Origin: Komagataeibacter diospyri
GTDB lineage: Bacteria > Pseudomonadota > Alphaproteobacteria > Acetobacterales > Acetobacteraceae
Assembly: GCF_006538165.1 (NCBI RefSeq)
Contig: NZ_BDLU01000062.1
Coordinates: 1-55,891 of the forward strand
DNA: 55,891 bases
Reading direction: 5' to 3'
Shown here: positions 1-9,053 of the stretch, piece by piece
Position numbering within the stretch: the stretch's first letter is position 1
Layout of the letters: each line of letters begins with the position of its first letter
Position numbers and translations under genes: made by a program
The notes under the pieces: model-generated
The model's input: only the letters and a program-made list of their open reading frames with translations
The model's database searches: none
Told to the model about the DNA's origin: nothing

Positions 1-52
1 GCGCCCATGATACTGTGCCTCAAGGCACGGGAAAGTCGGTCGCCGCCAGGTC
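1..52 (+). rRNA. rrf: 5S ribosomal RNA, 3' part only
   Basis: The window opens inside a 5S rRNA. The stretch holds the helix GTGCCTCAAGGCAC and the closing 3' strand CGCCGCCAGGTCT, which in alphaproteobacterial 5S pairs with a 5' CCTGG-type strand lying outside the window. A tRNA-fMet 20 nt downstream is the usual tail of an rrn operon in this class. The exact 3' end (about 52) is estimated. Confidence 0.8.
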
Positions 53-72
53 TTCCAGTCACCCCTCACCAC

Positions 73-149
<77 letters not shown>

Positions 150-172
150 TGAATAAGTCCTTGATCGGACAC

Positions 173-203
173 AAAAAACCCGCCCTCACACGGCGGGTTT
201 TTT
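173..203 (+). terminator. Rho-independent terminator of the rRNA/tRNA-fMet operon
   Basis: CCCGCC (179-184) pairs with GGCGGG (192-197) around a 7-nt loop. A-tract 173-178 and T-tract 198-203 extend the stem and supply the U-run. It lies 24 nt after the tRNA. Confidence 0.9.
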
Positions 204-327
204 GTATTTGGTCTCCAAAAGTCCTTATGTAGCCAAATGCAGCCCTGCCTAACGGTTTTGCGATCTCCTGCTCTGCTTTTCCTTACAGTATCGTGAAGGC
301 AGGTATGTGTGGGAAAGGGGAAGCCAC

Positions 328-840
328 ATGAATCAGACATGGGGCGATTTTCAGGCGGTTGTCCAGTTATCAGCAGGCTTGAATGTGGCGATTCTCAGCT
401 TTGTAGATATCAGTCTGCCCGCCATAAAAGAGCGCCGGCGGGTGTTTGCAAAGGCGCAGCAGGAACTGGACATGCATCGTTCTGCACCGGGCAAGGTGAC
501 CAGTGCGGCACAGCTGGAACATGACTGCCAGGTGGATGAAATGAACGAGAAGCTGTATATGCTGTGGAAGGAATCATCCGCCTTCAGTAATGAAGAAGAT
601 TCCCTTATTCATTCTACTGGCATTCTTGGTTTTCTGGGCGCTGTCCTCAGCATGTTTTTGCTGTGGTATTCAGCGGAATATTATGATGTCGTCATTGGCA
701 CGACAGGAAAAATAGTTATTTCCCTGTCATTCTGCTCGCTCATCGGAGCATTTATCATCAACTTCATGACGGCATCACAAGCCAGCGTCTTTACTAAAAA
801 GTGTAACGCGATCCGGCAGGAAATGCGCCAGAAGCTTTAG
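328..840 (+). CDS. Small inner-membrane protein, unknown function
   Basis: This is a 170-residue protein of no family I recognise. The N-terminal two thirds is soluble and mostly helical (residues about 1-85). Two hydrophobic segments follow, one around GILGFLGAVLSMFLLWYSA and one around IVISLSFCSLIGAFIINFM, so it probably sits in the inner membrane as a hairpin with short polar ends. ATG 328 is preferred over an in-frame start at 307 because GGGGA lies about 7 nt upstream of it. The stop overlaps the end of the convergent TetR gene by four bases, so the two transcripts run into each other. A function in efflux or stress cannot be claimed from position alone. Confidence 0.7.
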   Translation: MNQTWGDFQAVVQLSAGLNVAILSFVDISLPAIKERRRVFAKAQQELDMHRSAPGKVTSAAQLEHDCQVDEMNEKLYMLWKESSAFSNEEDSLIHSTGILGFLGAVLSMFLLWYSAEYYDVVIGTTGKIVISLSFCSLIGAFIINFMTASQASVFTKKCNAIRQEMRQKL

Positions 841-1550
841 GATTCCTGTCGGAATGAAGTAGCGAACGTATTACAGTCCTGCTGGAAACCTGCCAGGAAA
901 ATTCGCGCCGCACGGTGAAAGCGCGGGCGCATGTTTTCTTCAATCCATGAGGATTCGGATGCGCAGGCCAGGCTCTGCAGCATCAGGTCGCCTATGCTCA
1001 TGCCAAACAGCATGTTGCTGTACATATATATGTCTTCCACCACATAATGGTGCTGGCGTACATAACGTTCCAGCCAGCTGGTCAGCACGTTTCCCTTTCC
1101 CCCCGCGCGCAGGCTGGTCAGGATCTGCCGGATATCCGCTGATTCCTGTGATTCGGTAATCAGGGCACGGATCAGGCTGATCCGGTCGGGACGGAGAATG
1201 ATCCGGCCAAGGTTCATCAGCAGTTCCGTCAGTTCCTCTGCCGGGTTCTCACGGTAGTGGCACTCATCCGGCGTGACGTTGAACAGCCGGCTGTTAATCA
1301 GGGCATGAAACAGGTCCTGCTTGGAATGGAACATCTGGTACAGCGTGCGCTTGGACATGGCGGAATGCTGCGCCACCTTGTCCATCGAGGCCGCATGGTA
1401 GCCGCATTGCTGCAGCACCTCGCTTGCGGCATCCAGGATTCGTTCCCGACGTTCGCATTCTTCCATTTCTGGCGGTCGGCCCGGTCCACGTCGGCGGTTT
1501 TCGCAATCGTGCGGCGCAGTCGCGGGGGCGTTATGTTCATTCTTGCTCAT
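837..1550 (-). CDS. TetR/AcrR-family transcriptional repressor of the adjacent efflux operon
   Basis: This 237-residue protein has an N-terminal TetR helix-turn-helix at about residues 33-80 (ILDAASEVL, then MDKVAQHSAMSKRTLYQMFH, then KQDLFHAL), followed by an all-helical ligand-binding domain of AcrR type. The basic segment RRRGPGRPP before the helix-turn-helix is common in regulators of RND pumps. It is divergently transcribed from the RND operon starting at 1744, with 193 bp between the starts containing a palindrome at 1631-1644. By family precedent it would repress the pump and itself and release DNA when a toxic amphiphile binds. That regulatory assignment is inference from position. 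Confidence 0.9.
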   Translation of the reverse strand: MSKNEHNAPATAPHDCENRRRGPGRPPEMEECERRERILDAASEVLQQCGYHAASMDKVAQHSAMSKRTLYQMFHSKQDLFHALINSRLFNVTPDECHYRENPAEELTELLMNLGRIILRPDRISLIRALITESQESADIRQILTSLRAGGKGNVLTSWLERYVRQHHYVVEDIYMYSNMLFGMSIGDLMLQSLACASESSWIEENMRPRFHRAARIFLAGFQQDCNTFATSFRQES

Positions 1551-1630
1551 TCGTAATATGCTCCGACCGCTTTTGTGTGGGTGTCCTGCTTGACCGGCTT
1601 ATGGATACGATATAGTTTTCTATTCATTGA

Positions 1631-1644
1631 AAACCAAATGGTTT
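1631..1644. promoter_or_regulatory. Candidate TetR operator (palindrome)
   Basis: AAACC-AAAT-GGTTT is a perfect 5-bp inverted repeat between the divergent TetR and RND genes. A second overlapping symmetry, CCAAAT...ATTTGG, spans 1634-1654. Position and symmetry fit a TetR-family operator; binding is inferred. Confidence 0.45.
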
Positions 1645-1743
1645 CGTTATTTGGCTTTCTTATGGCGGCTATGTGCGGGAAAACGGCATACCCGTGATTC
1701 AGAAACATTTTATATATAACGGCCTACAAGCCGGTTGGTGACC

Positions 1744-2886
1744 ATGATGCATTATTCCCGTGTCGTAGCCCCGGCGGCTTTGATACTTGCTCTGGCAGCA
1801 TGTCAGCGGCATGCTGCTCCCCCCAAGCTTCCGCCACAGCCGGTCAAGATCGTGACGCTCAAGGCGGAACCGGTGGAAATCCACACGATGCTGCCGGGGC
1901 GTACCGAAGCCTTTGAAATCGCGCAGGTCCGCCCACAGGTCAGCGGTGTCATCCAGCAGCGCCTGTTTGTCGAAGGTACCGATGTGCAGGCAGGGCAGCA
2001 GCTGTACCAGATCGATCCCCGTGTGTATCAGGCGGCAGTGGATAGCGCACAGGGTCAGCTCCTGCACGCACAGGGCAGTGAAGTCACCGCCCGTGCCAAG
2101 CTGAACCGCTATGGGCCATTGCTCAAGGCCCATGCCGTCAGCCAGCAGGAATATGATGATGCGCTGGCCGCAGAACGCGCAGCACAGGGTGATGTCCTGA
2201 CCGCCAGGGGGCAGCTGGAACGTGCGACGGTCGATCTGGGCTATACCCACATGAATGCGCCGATCACCGGGCGTATCGGCCGTTCCATCCTGACCGTGGG
2301 TGCGCTGGTGACCGCCAACCAGACGAATAACGTTGCCATCGTGACCCGGCTTGACCCGATTTACGTGGACGTGAACCTGCCCGCGACCGAACTGCTGCGC
2401 TTCAAGCGTGAACTGGCGCAGGGTCGGCTGACGCGTGCAGGCGATAACGCCGCCGCCATTACCATTTCGCTGGAAGACGGTACTACGTACGAACACTCCG
2501 GTCGGATGGAATTTTCGGAAGTGAATGTTGACGAATCGACCGCCACGGTCGTGGTGCGTGCTGTCATGCCCAATCCTGACCGCCTTCTGCTGCCGGGCAT
2601 GTATGTCCATGCCCAGCTGGCCGAGGGAACAGACCCCAACGCCCTGCTGGTGCCGCAGCAGGCGGTGCAGCGTAACTCCCATGGTGACCCGCAGGTATGG
2701 GTGGTTGACGCCGATAACAAGGTAAATCTGCGGCCCATCACCGTCAGTCAGGCCATCGGCACGAACTGGCTGGTGACGGACGGCCTGAAGGGTGGCGACC
2801 GTGTGGTCGTCGAGGGCCTGCAGAAGATCCATCCCGGCGATACCGTGACCCCAGCGGATGTGTCCGCCCCGTCCAAGGCAGGATAA
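1744..2886 (+). CDS. RND efflux periplasmic adaptor (membrane fusion protein, AcrA/MexA type)
   Basis: This 380-residue lipoprotein has lipobox LALAAC with Cys20. The biotinyl-lipoyl-like motif GRTEAFEIAQVRPQVSG is followed by an alpha-hairpin rich in Gln, Ala and Glu (residues about 95-165), the second lipoyl half (MNAPITGRIGRS), a beta-barrel and the membrane-proximal domain. It bridges the inner-membrane pump and the outer-membrane channel encoded directly downstream. Candidate starts are TTG 1735, GTG 1738, ATG 1744 and ATG 1747; 1744 is chosen to give a compact signal peptide, but no strong ribosome site decides it. It is the first gene of a three-gene operon. Confidence 0.93.
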   Translation: MMHYSRVVAPAALILALAACQRHAAPPKLPPQPVKIVTLKAEPVEIHTMLPGRTEAFEIAQVRPQVSGVIQQRLFVEGTDVQAGQQLYQIDPRVYQAAVDSAQGQLLHAQGSEVTARAKLNRYGPLLKAHAVSQQEYDDALAAERAAQGDVLTARGQLERATVDLGYTHMNAPITGRIGRSILTVGALVTANQTNNVAIVTRLDPIYVDVNLPATELLRFKRELAQGRLTRAGDNAAAITISLEDGTTYEHSGRMEFSEVNVDESTATVVVRAVMPNPDRLLLPGMYVHAQLAEGTDPNALLVPQQAVQRNSHGDPQVWVVDADNKVNLRPITVSQAIGTNWLVTDGLKGGDRVVVEGLQKIHPGDTVTPADVSAPSKAG

Positions 2887-2892
2887 GCCCCC

Positions 2893-5800
2893 ATGTCTCT
2901 GTCGCGCTTTTTTATTGACCGGCCCGTTTTCGCATGGGTGATCGGGCTGATCATCATGCTGGTGGGCGCGGTTTCGATCTTCCGCCTGCCAATCGCCCAG
3001 TATCCCAGCATCGCCCCGCCACAGATCGCGATTTCGGTCACCTATCCCGGCGCTTCGGCCGATACGGTGAACGATACGGTCGTGCGCCCCATCCTGCAGC
3101 AGATGTTCGGGCTTGATCATCTGGAATATATTTCCTCGCAGTCTTACGCATCAGGACAGATGGAAATCGACCTGACCTTCGCACAGGGAACCAATCCCGA
3201 CATCGCGCAGGTGCAGGTGCAGAACAAGCTGCAGCTTGCGCAGCCCAAGCTGCCGCAGGAAGTGACGGCACAGGGACTGAGCATCACGAAGGCCGTCAAG
3301 AACTTCATGATGGTCATCGCATTCATTTCGACTGATAACAGCATGAGCGGTGCGGATATCGCCGATTACGTGGCGTCCAACATTTCCGATCCGCTCAGTC
3401 GTGTGACGGGTGTGGGTGACCATACGCTGTTCGGTTCTGAATATGCCATGCGCATCTGGCTTGATCCGTCGAAGCTGTACAAATATGGCCTGACGGTGGG
3501 CGATGTACAGGCCGGCATCCAGACACAGAACATCCAGGTTTCGTCCGGTGAACTTGGCGGCGTGCCTGCCGTGAAGGGCGCGCGTCTGGATGCCACCATC
3601 ATCGGGCCGACGCGTCTGCGCTCCCCCGAGGAATTCGAGAAGATCCTGCTCAAGGTGCAGCAGGACGGATCACAGGTGCGTATCCGCGATGTCGCCCATG
3701 TGGAACTGGGGCCGCAGACCTACAATACCCACTCCTTCTATAACAACATGCCAGCATCGGGCATGGCGCTGAAACTGGCGCCCGGGGCCAACCAGCTTCA
3801 GACCGAAACGGCGGTGCGCGAGCAGATCAAGGAACTGGAACAGTTCTTCCCGCCGGGGCTGAAGACCGTTTATCCACTGGATACGGAACCCTTCATCGTC
3901 CTGTCGATCAAGGATGTGATCATTACCCTGATCGAGGCGATCGCGCTGGTGTTCCTGGTGATGCTGGTGTTCCTGCAGAATTTCCGCGCCACCCTGATCC
4001 CGACCATTGCGGTGCCGGTGGTGCTGCTGGGTACGTTCGGCATTCTTGCCGCCCTCGGTTTTTCCATCAATACGCTGACCATGCTGGCCATGGTGCTGGC
4101 GGTCGGCCTGCTGGTGGATGACGCCATCGTGGTGGTGGAAAATGTCGAGCGCGTCATGACGGAAAAAAAGCTTTCGCCCAAGGAAGCCGCCCGTCAGTCG
4201 ATGGATGAGATTTCGGGTGCGCTGGTCGGTATCGTGCTGGTGCTGACGGCGGTCTTCCTGCCCATGGCGGCCTTCAGCGGGTCAACCGGGGTGATCTATC
4301 GCCAGTTTTCCATCACCATTGTCGCGGCCATGTGGCTGTCGGTGCTGGTGGCCATGGTCATGACGCCAGCCCTGTGCGCCACGATGCTCAAGCCCGGCAG
4401 TCATGAAAAGACCACCGGTTTCGCTGGCTGGTTCAACCGTCATTTCAGTCGCCTGACCAACAGCTACCAGAAGGGCGTGTCCCGTGTGCTGGGCCATGTC
4501 GGCCTGTCCATGCTGGTGTTCGTACTGATTACCGTGGGCGTGGGCTGGCTGTTCATGCGCCTGCCTGGTGGCTTCCTGCCCGATGAGGACCAGGGCCTGA
4601 TCTTTGGTCAGGTCACAATGCCCGCCGGGTCCACGCTGGAGGAGACGGCAGCGGTCAACCGCAAGGTTGCCGACTATATCCTCAAGACCGAGGGCAAGAA
4701 TGTCATATCCGTCTATTCCATGAACGGGTTCAACTTCGCGGGGCAGGGACAGAGTGCAGGCGCCTTCTTCATCCGGTTGAAGGACTGGGACGAACGGCCA
4801 GCCGCCAGCCAGACATCGGCTGCGATCGCCATGCGCATCATGATGCATTTCTGGATGGATCCGGTGGCGCAGATCTTTGCCATCAACCCGCCCGCCGTGC
4901 TGGAACTGGGCAACGCCACCGGCTTCGATCTTGAACTGGAAGACCGTGGCCACCTTGGCCATGCCAGGATGCTGGAAGCGCGCAACATGGTGCTGGGCAT
5001 GGCGGCGAAGGATCACCGCCTGACGGCCGTGCGTCCCAATGGCATGGAAGACGCGCCGCAGTTCCACCTGAACATCGACCGTGAAAAGGCCAATGCGCTG
5101 GGCATCACCATCGCGGATATCAACACCACGATCGAAGGCGCGCTGGGGTCGATCTACGTCAACCAGTTCCTGCGCGATGACCGCGTGAAGCAGGTTTATA
5201 TTCAGGGCGAACCGGATGCCCGCATGATCCCCGACGACCTGAACAGGTGGTATATCCGCAACGCCACGGGAGGCATGGTGCCGTTCAATGCCTTTGTGTC
5301 CGGTGAGTGGATCATGGGACCGCAGAAGGTGGAGGACTATAACGGCCTCAACGCCTTTGAAATCCTTGGCCAGCCTGCAGCGGGCTACAGTTCGGGTGAT
5401 TCGATCGCCGCGATGAAGGAAATCCTGGCCAGGCTGCCCAAGGGTGTCGGCTACGAATGGACGGGCCTGTCCTTTGAACAGATGGCGTCAGGTTCTTCCA
5501 CCGGGCCGCTTTATGCGCTGGCCATGATCGTCATCCTGTTCTGCCTTGCCGCGCTGTATGAAAGCTGGGCCATCCCCTTTGCCGTGCTGCTGGTCATTCC
5601 GCTGGGCGTGCTGGGCGCGATTGTCGCGACCCTGGGGCGTGGGCTTGCCAATGACGTGTATTTCCAGGTGGGGCTGCTGACCACCGTGGGGCTGGCGGTC
5701 AAGAACGCCATCCTGATCGTGGAATTCGCCAAGGCCTTCTTCGAAAATGGTGCAACGCTGGAGGAATCCGTGCTGGAAGCCGGGCGTGAACGCCTGCGTC

Positions 5801-6018
5801 CCATCCTCATGACATCCATTGCCTTCGTGGTGGGTGTGTTCCCGCTGGCGATCGCCACGGGGGCAGGGTCGGCGGCGCGTGTCGCGATCGGCACGGCGGT
5901 GGTCGGCGGCATGGTGACGGCGACGTTGCTGGCTGTCTATTTCGTGCCGCTGTTCTTTGTGGTCGTGCTGCGCCTGTTCCGTGTGCAGCGTATGTCCGAA
6001 CGGACAAAGGGAGAGTAA
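2893..6018 (+). CDS. RND multidrug efflux transporter, HAE1 family (AcrB/MexB type)
   Basis: This 1041-residue protein has the normal length for a hydrophobe/amphiphile RND pump. Visible hallmarks are the N-terminal SLSRFFIDRPVFAWVIGL, the proton-relay acidic pair in GLLVDDAIVVVENVERV (TM4) and the essential lysine in VGLAVKNAILIVEFAK (TM10). There are two large periplasmic loops, the first containing GLDHLEYISSQS. It exports hydrophobic and amphiphilic compounds using the proton gradient. It begins 7 nt after the adaptor stop and its TAA overlaps the ATG of the outer-membrane factor by one base, so translation of the three genes is tightly linked. No inactivating change is seen. Confidence 0.97.
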   Translation: MSLSRFFIDRPVFAWVIGLIIMLVGAVSIFRLPIAQYPSIAPPQIAISVTYPGASADTVNDTVVRPILQQMFGLDHLEYISSQSYASGQMEIDLTFAQGTNPDIAQVQVQNKLQLAQPKLPQEVTAQGLSITKAVKNFMMVIAFISTDNSMSGADIADYVASNISDPLSRVTGVGDHTLFGSEYAMRIWLDPSKLYKYGLTVGDVQAGIQTQNIQVSSGELGGVPAVKGARLDATIIGPTRLRSPEEFEKILLKVQQDGSQVRIRDVAHVELGPQTYNTHSFYNNMPASGMALKLAPGANQLQTETAVREQIKELEQFFPPGLKTVYPLDTEPFIVLSIKDVIITLIEAIALVFLVMLVFLQNFRATLIPTIAVPVVLLGTFGILAALGFSINTLTMLAMVLAVGLLVDDAIVVVENVERVMTEKKLSPKEAARQSMDEISGALVGIVLVLTAVFLPMAAFSGSTGVIYRQFSITIVAAMWLSVLVAMVMTPALCATMLKPGSHEKTTGFAGWFNRHFSRLTNSYQKGVSRVLGHVGLSMLVFVLITVGVGWLFMRLPGGFLPDEDQGLIFGQVTMPAGSTLEETAAVNRKVADYILKTEGKNVISVYSMNGFNFAGQGQSAGAFFIRLKDWDERPAASQTSAAIAMRIMMHFWMDPVAQIFAINPPAVLELGNATGFDLELEDRGHLGHARMLEARNMVLGMAAKDHRLTAVRPNGMEDAPQFHLNIDREKANALGITIADINTTIEGALGSIYVNQFLRDDRVKQVYIQGEPDARMIPDDLNRWYIRNATGGMVPFNAFVSGEWIMGPQKVEDYNGLNAFEILGQPAAGYSSGDSIAAMKEILARLPKGVGYEWTGLSFEQMASGSSTGPLYALAMIVILFCLAALYESWAIPFAVLLVIPLGVLGAIVATLGRGLANDVYFQVGLLTTVGLAVKNAILIVEFAKAFFENGATLEESVLEAGRERLRPILMTSIAFVVGVFPLAIATGAGSAARVAIGTAVVGGMVTATLLAVYFVPLFFVVVLRLFRVQRMSERTKGE

Positions 6019-7520
6019 TGCAGATGACCGTTCTCCCCACACTCAGGCGCGTCGCCACGGCTGGCATGGCGGCAGTGCTGCTGGCGGGATGTACCATGAT
6101 CCCGCACTACAAGCGTCCCACGCCGCCATTGGCCAAGACGTGGCCTGCCTATGCCAATACCGGCGATCCGGTGCAGGAAAATCCGCTGGCGGCTAATCTG
6201 GGCTGGGCGGAATTCTTTACCGACCCCCGGCTCAGGGCGCTGATTGCCATCGCCATTCGGCAAAACCGTGACCTGCGGCAGGCCGCGGCTGATATCCGCC
6301 GGGCACAGGGGCAGTACGATATCCAGCACGCCACCCTGTTCCCCGCCATCAGCGGCGGGGGCGAGGCGATATTTCAGGGACCTTCGGATGCTGCCGGTCT
6401 GAGCTTCGCGCCGGGTCTGGATACCGGTAACCCGCCCATGTTCAAATATTACCAGATGGGCATTGGCGTCTCATCCTACGAAATCGACCTGTTCGGGCGT
6501 ATCCGCAGCATGTCGCGGGAAGCCGCGGAACATGCGCTCATGCAGCGCGAAAATGCCCGTGCGATGCTGATCAGCATCATATCGCAGGTGGCTACGGCCT
6601 ATATTTCATGGCTGGGCGATCAGGCGCAGCTGCGCCTGTCGGATGAAACCATGGCGTCCCAGCAGCAGACACTGGACATGGTCAAGGCCCGTTTCGCGCA
6701 TGGTGAAACGGATGAGATGAATGTGCGCCAGACCGAAACGCAGGTTGCGCAGAGCGGCGCCTTCCGTGATGAATCGCGCAGGCATGTGGCGCAGGATGAA
6801 AACCTGCTGACCCTGCTGATCGGCCAGCCGATCCCCGATAACCTGCCCCCCGCGCACCCGCTGGGGCAGCAGACCATCATGCAGGACCTGCCACCGGGCC
6901 TGCCGGCTGATGTGCTGGAACATCGGCCCGACATCATGTCGGCCGAGCATGACCTGCTGGCGGCCAATGCGGATATAGGAGCGGCCAAGGCTGCATTCTA
7001 TCCCCGTATTACCCTGACCGCATCGGACGGGATCAGCAGCCTGCAGCCGCACAAGCTGTTCACTTCGGCAGCTACGACGTGGGGTGTTTCACCACAACTG
7101 CAGGTACCCCTGCTGAACTGGGGACAGAACAGCGGCAACCTGAAAGCGTCGCGCGCCATGCGGGCATCCAAGGCAGCCGCATATGAAAAAACGGTGCAGT
7201 CCGCCTTCCGTGAAGTGGCAGATGCGCTGGCCGCGCGTGATACCTACCGTGATGAAACCGCGCAGATGGACCGTTATGTCTCCACAACGGGGGATGCCTA
7301 CCGGCTGGCCATGCTGCGCTACAGGGCAGGGACGGATTCCTACATCACATCCCTTGTCTCGCAGCGTAACTATCTGCAGGCGCAGCAGTGGCAGATATTC
7401 ATCGCAGTGTCGCGTTACCAGAACCTTGTGACGCTATATCGCGCGTTGGGTGGCGGCTGGACCGAGCATACCCCCGCCCCCCAACCTTCCAAAGGACAGA
7501 AGGCCACACACAAGGGATAG
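6018..7520 (+). CDS. RND efflux outer-membrane channel (OprM/NodT family lipoprotein)
   Basis: This 500-residue protein has lipobox VLLAGC at Cys25 and two repeated OEP domains of long helices and short strands. The first shows QNRDLRQAAADIRRAQGQYD and the second NADIGAAKAAFYPRITLTA, the classical signature of this family. It forms the trimeric TolC-like exit duct for the pump. Start ATG 6018 shares its A with the TAA stop of the pump gene and has GGGAGAG just upstream. The C-terminal tail, rich in Pro, Lys and Gln, follows the last helix. An imperfect hairpin at 7549-7588 probably ends the operon. Confidence 0.95.
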   Translation: MQMTVLPTLRRVATAGMAAVLLAGCTMIPHYKRPTPPLAKTWPAYANTGDPVQENPLAANLGWAEFFTDPRLRALIAIAIRQNRDLRQAAADIRRAQGQYDIQHATLFPAISGGGEAIFQGPSDAAGLSFAPGLDTGNPPMFKYYQMGIGVSSYEIDLFGRIRSMSREAAEHALMQRENARAMLISIISQVATAYISWLGDQAQLRLSDETMASQQQTLDMVKARFAHGETDEMNVRQTETQVAQSGAFRDESRRHVAQDENLLTLLIGQPIPDNLPPAHPLGQQTIMQDLPPGLPADVLEHRPDIMSAEHDLLAANADIGAAKAAFYPRITLTASDGISSLQPHKLFTSAATTWGVSPQLQVPLLNWGQNSGNLKASRAMRASKAAAYEKTVQSAFREVADALAARDTYRDETAQMDRYVSTTGDAYRLAMLRYRAGTDSYITSLVSQRNYLQAQQWQIFIAVSRYQNLVTLYRALGGGWTEHTPAPQPSKGQKATHKG

Positions 7521-7839
7521 GGCGTAGTCTTCAGGATATGTACGATACATTACGGTTCGGACATGTTGCATGCATGTCGGGCCGTAATGGCGTTCAAGTA
7601 ACGTAAAAGAAATACTTAAATATATTAACAGAATACTCTGTATTATTTAAATTAAAATCCCAAATAAATTTAAAATATAAATAAATAATATCATATGTTT
7701 ATGTTTTGTTGATTACGAAAAAATGTAAATTTTGTTCTTTCAATATAAAAAATCATATCATATCCTTAAATTATGGCTTCTGGCGCAATATGTTTTTGTT
7801 TCGGCGTACAGGAAGTGCATGAAAGGTAGGGTCTGAACT
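7521..7839 (+). other. AT-rich intergenic region with an inverted repeat at 7549-7588
   Basis: An inverted repeat (7549-7565 with 7573-7588, arms close to ATTACGG...CATG) lies 28 nt after the efflux operon and may be its transcript end, although no T-run follows. From about 7595 to 7790 the sequence is strikingly AT-rich compared with the coding DNA, as expected for a promoter or a nucleoid-protein-bound region ahead of the HAD gene. No ORF is supported here. Confidence 0.5.
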
Positions 7840-8571
7840 TTGAATTTACATAGCAAATCCGATAATCAACTGCCCGCTGCCGTGCGTCCCGATGGGAAGT
7901 TGCGCATGGTTATTTTCGATTGTGATGGCGTTCTGGTCGATGGGGAATACCTGTCCACCTGCATCATGGCGCAGGAAGCGCGAAAATATGGCTGGGACAT
8001 TACGGACGAGCAGGCAAACAAACTGTTTACCGGCGGCGAACTGGCCAAGATCCGTGACCGCATCGCGCATGAAAGTGGCAGGACACTGCCTGATGACTGG
8101 GACATGCAGGTGCAGAACCGCATTGTCACCATGATGAAAACCGACGCCCAGACCGTGGATGGCGCGGAAGACATGCTGAAGGCCACACTTGATCTGGGCC
8201 TGCCGGTGCGTATCGGGTCCAATTCGTCCATGGCGGAAATGGACGCAAAATTCAGCAGCACGGGTCTGGACAGGATGCTGGATGAAGACCGCATCCATTC
8301 CGGGCGTGATCTGAACATGCCTAAACCACGGCCTGATCTGTACCTGTATGCGGCCGAACAGGACAACATTCCGCCGGGTAACTGTATCGTACTGGAAGAT
8401 TCCGATGCCGGTGCCGAAGCCGCCCGCCGTGCGGGCATGGCCTGTGTGCTGCTAAGGGATCTGTCGCGGCCCGCGCCTGAGTGGCCGGGGTTGATCCGTA
8501 TCGGGCATCTGTCGGAATTCGTGCCATTGCTTCAGCGCATCAGGGCGGAACAGAAGCAGGCAGCGGCATAA
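7840..8571 (+). CDS. HAD-superfamily hydrolase (beta-phosphoglucomutase/phosphatase type)
   Basis: This 243-residue HAD hydrolase shows motif I FDCDGVLVDGE (nucleophile Asp27, acid/base Asp29), motif II around RIGSNSS, motif III KPRPDLYLYAA and motif IV VLEDSDAGAEAARRAG. An alpha-helical cap lies between motifs I and II, the subfamily I arrangement of sugar-phosphate phosphatases and phosphoglucomutases. The exact substrate cannot be read. TTG 7840 is taken as start because AAAGGTAGGG lies 8-9 nt upstream; an internal ATG at 7906 would remove only the unstructured N-terminus. It stands alone between an AT-rich region and a hairpin/repeat cluster. Confidence 0.88.
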   Translation: MNLHSKSDNQLPAAVRPDGKLRMVIFDCDGVLVDGEYLSTCIMAQEARKYGWDITDEQANKLFTGGELAKIRDRIAHESGRTLPDDWDMQVQNRIVTMMKTDAQTVDGAEDMLKATLDLGLPVRIGSNSSMAEMDAKFSSTGLDRMLDEDRIHSGRDLNMPKPRPDLYLYAAEQDNIPPGNCIVLEDSDAGAEAARRAGMACVLLRDLSRPAPEWPGLIRIGHLSEFVPLLQRIRAEQKQAAA

Positions 8572-8580
8572 AAAACTGTT

Positions 8581-8635
8581 GGGGCTGGCATAGGTAAGAA
8601 GACGACCCGAGCATTCCAATCAGGATGCCAGCCCC
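8581..8635. other. Perfect 11-bp inverted repeat with 33-nt loop
   Basis: GGGGCTGGCAT (8581-8591) is exactly complementary to ATGCCAGCCCC (8625-8635). It starts 10 nt after the HAD stop codon. The loop is long for an intrinsic terminator and there is no immediate T-run, so a structured 3' UTR, a small RNA or a small mobile-element relic are all possible. No further gene is seen between it and 8894 apart from the repeat fragment at 8645-8692. Confidence 0.45.
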
Positions 8636-8644
8636 GATAAAAAT

Positions 8645-8692
8645 AAAAGTTTTTTTGGCGCCGCTTTTTTGAAAAAGGCGGCACCCTTTGAA
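8645..8692 (+). repeat. Dispersed three-way-junction repeat, copy 1 (fragment)
   Basis: It carries the left outer arm TAAAAGTTTTTTTGG and the second hairpin (GCCGC...GGCGGC) but lacks the first hairpin of the full element. It is partial compared with copies 3 and 5. Confidence 0.6.
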
Positions 8693-8894
8693 CGTCTAAA
8701 AAACACTCATCAAAAAATATTTTTTATATGTTCTCAGTAATGGAGCGCCGATTGCTCCGGTCTTATCCCAATATATCCTCTTTTGACGGTCAGATGTTCT
8801 TCTGCTGCAGGTTCATAGGTTACCGTGCAAGGGTATGCCCTAGCCCCTGCGGTACATACAGAACCCCTGCCTGACACTGTCGTTACCACATGAT

Positions 8895-9053
8895 TTATCT
8901 GCCCAGCATATGCTGGATGTATGTATTCATGCTTATGGTATGATCAATATAATAATGCCGATAATCAGGTGACACCTGTGGCCTCATGCCCAGAATGAAC
9001 GCAAATACATCGAATGCGAATAATATGATTGCAAGATATGTATATTTCTTCAT
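8895..9053 (-). CDS. Small membrane protein (52 aa) at the end of the glycosyltransferase operon
   Basis: This is a 52-residue ORF with one N-terminal transmembrane helix (MKKYTYLAIILFAFDVFAFI) and a short polar tail containing SPDYRHYYIDH. Its ATG directly abuts the TAA stop of the upstream GT-C gene (TAA immediately followed by ATG), so translation is very likely coupled. I do not recognise a family. A small single-pass partner of the glycosyltransferase is a reasonable guess because of the coupling, but this is inference. It is short and AT-rich, so there is some chance it is not expressed. Confidence 0.5.
   Translation of the reverse strand: MKKYTYLAIILFAFDVFAFILGMRPQVSPDYRHYYIDHTISMNTYIQHMLGR

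Noticed and set aside
1699..3120. 473-aa minus-strand open frame opposite the efflux adaptor
   Set aside because: It is a shadow of the strongly supported adaptor and pump genes, with His/Gln/Arg-rich meaningless translation.
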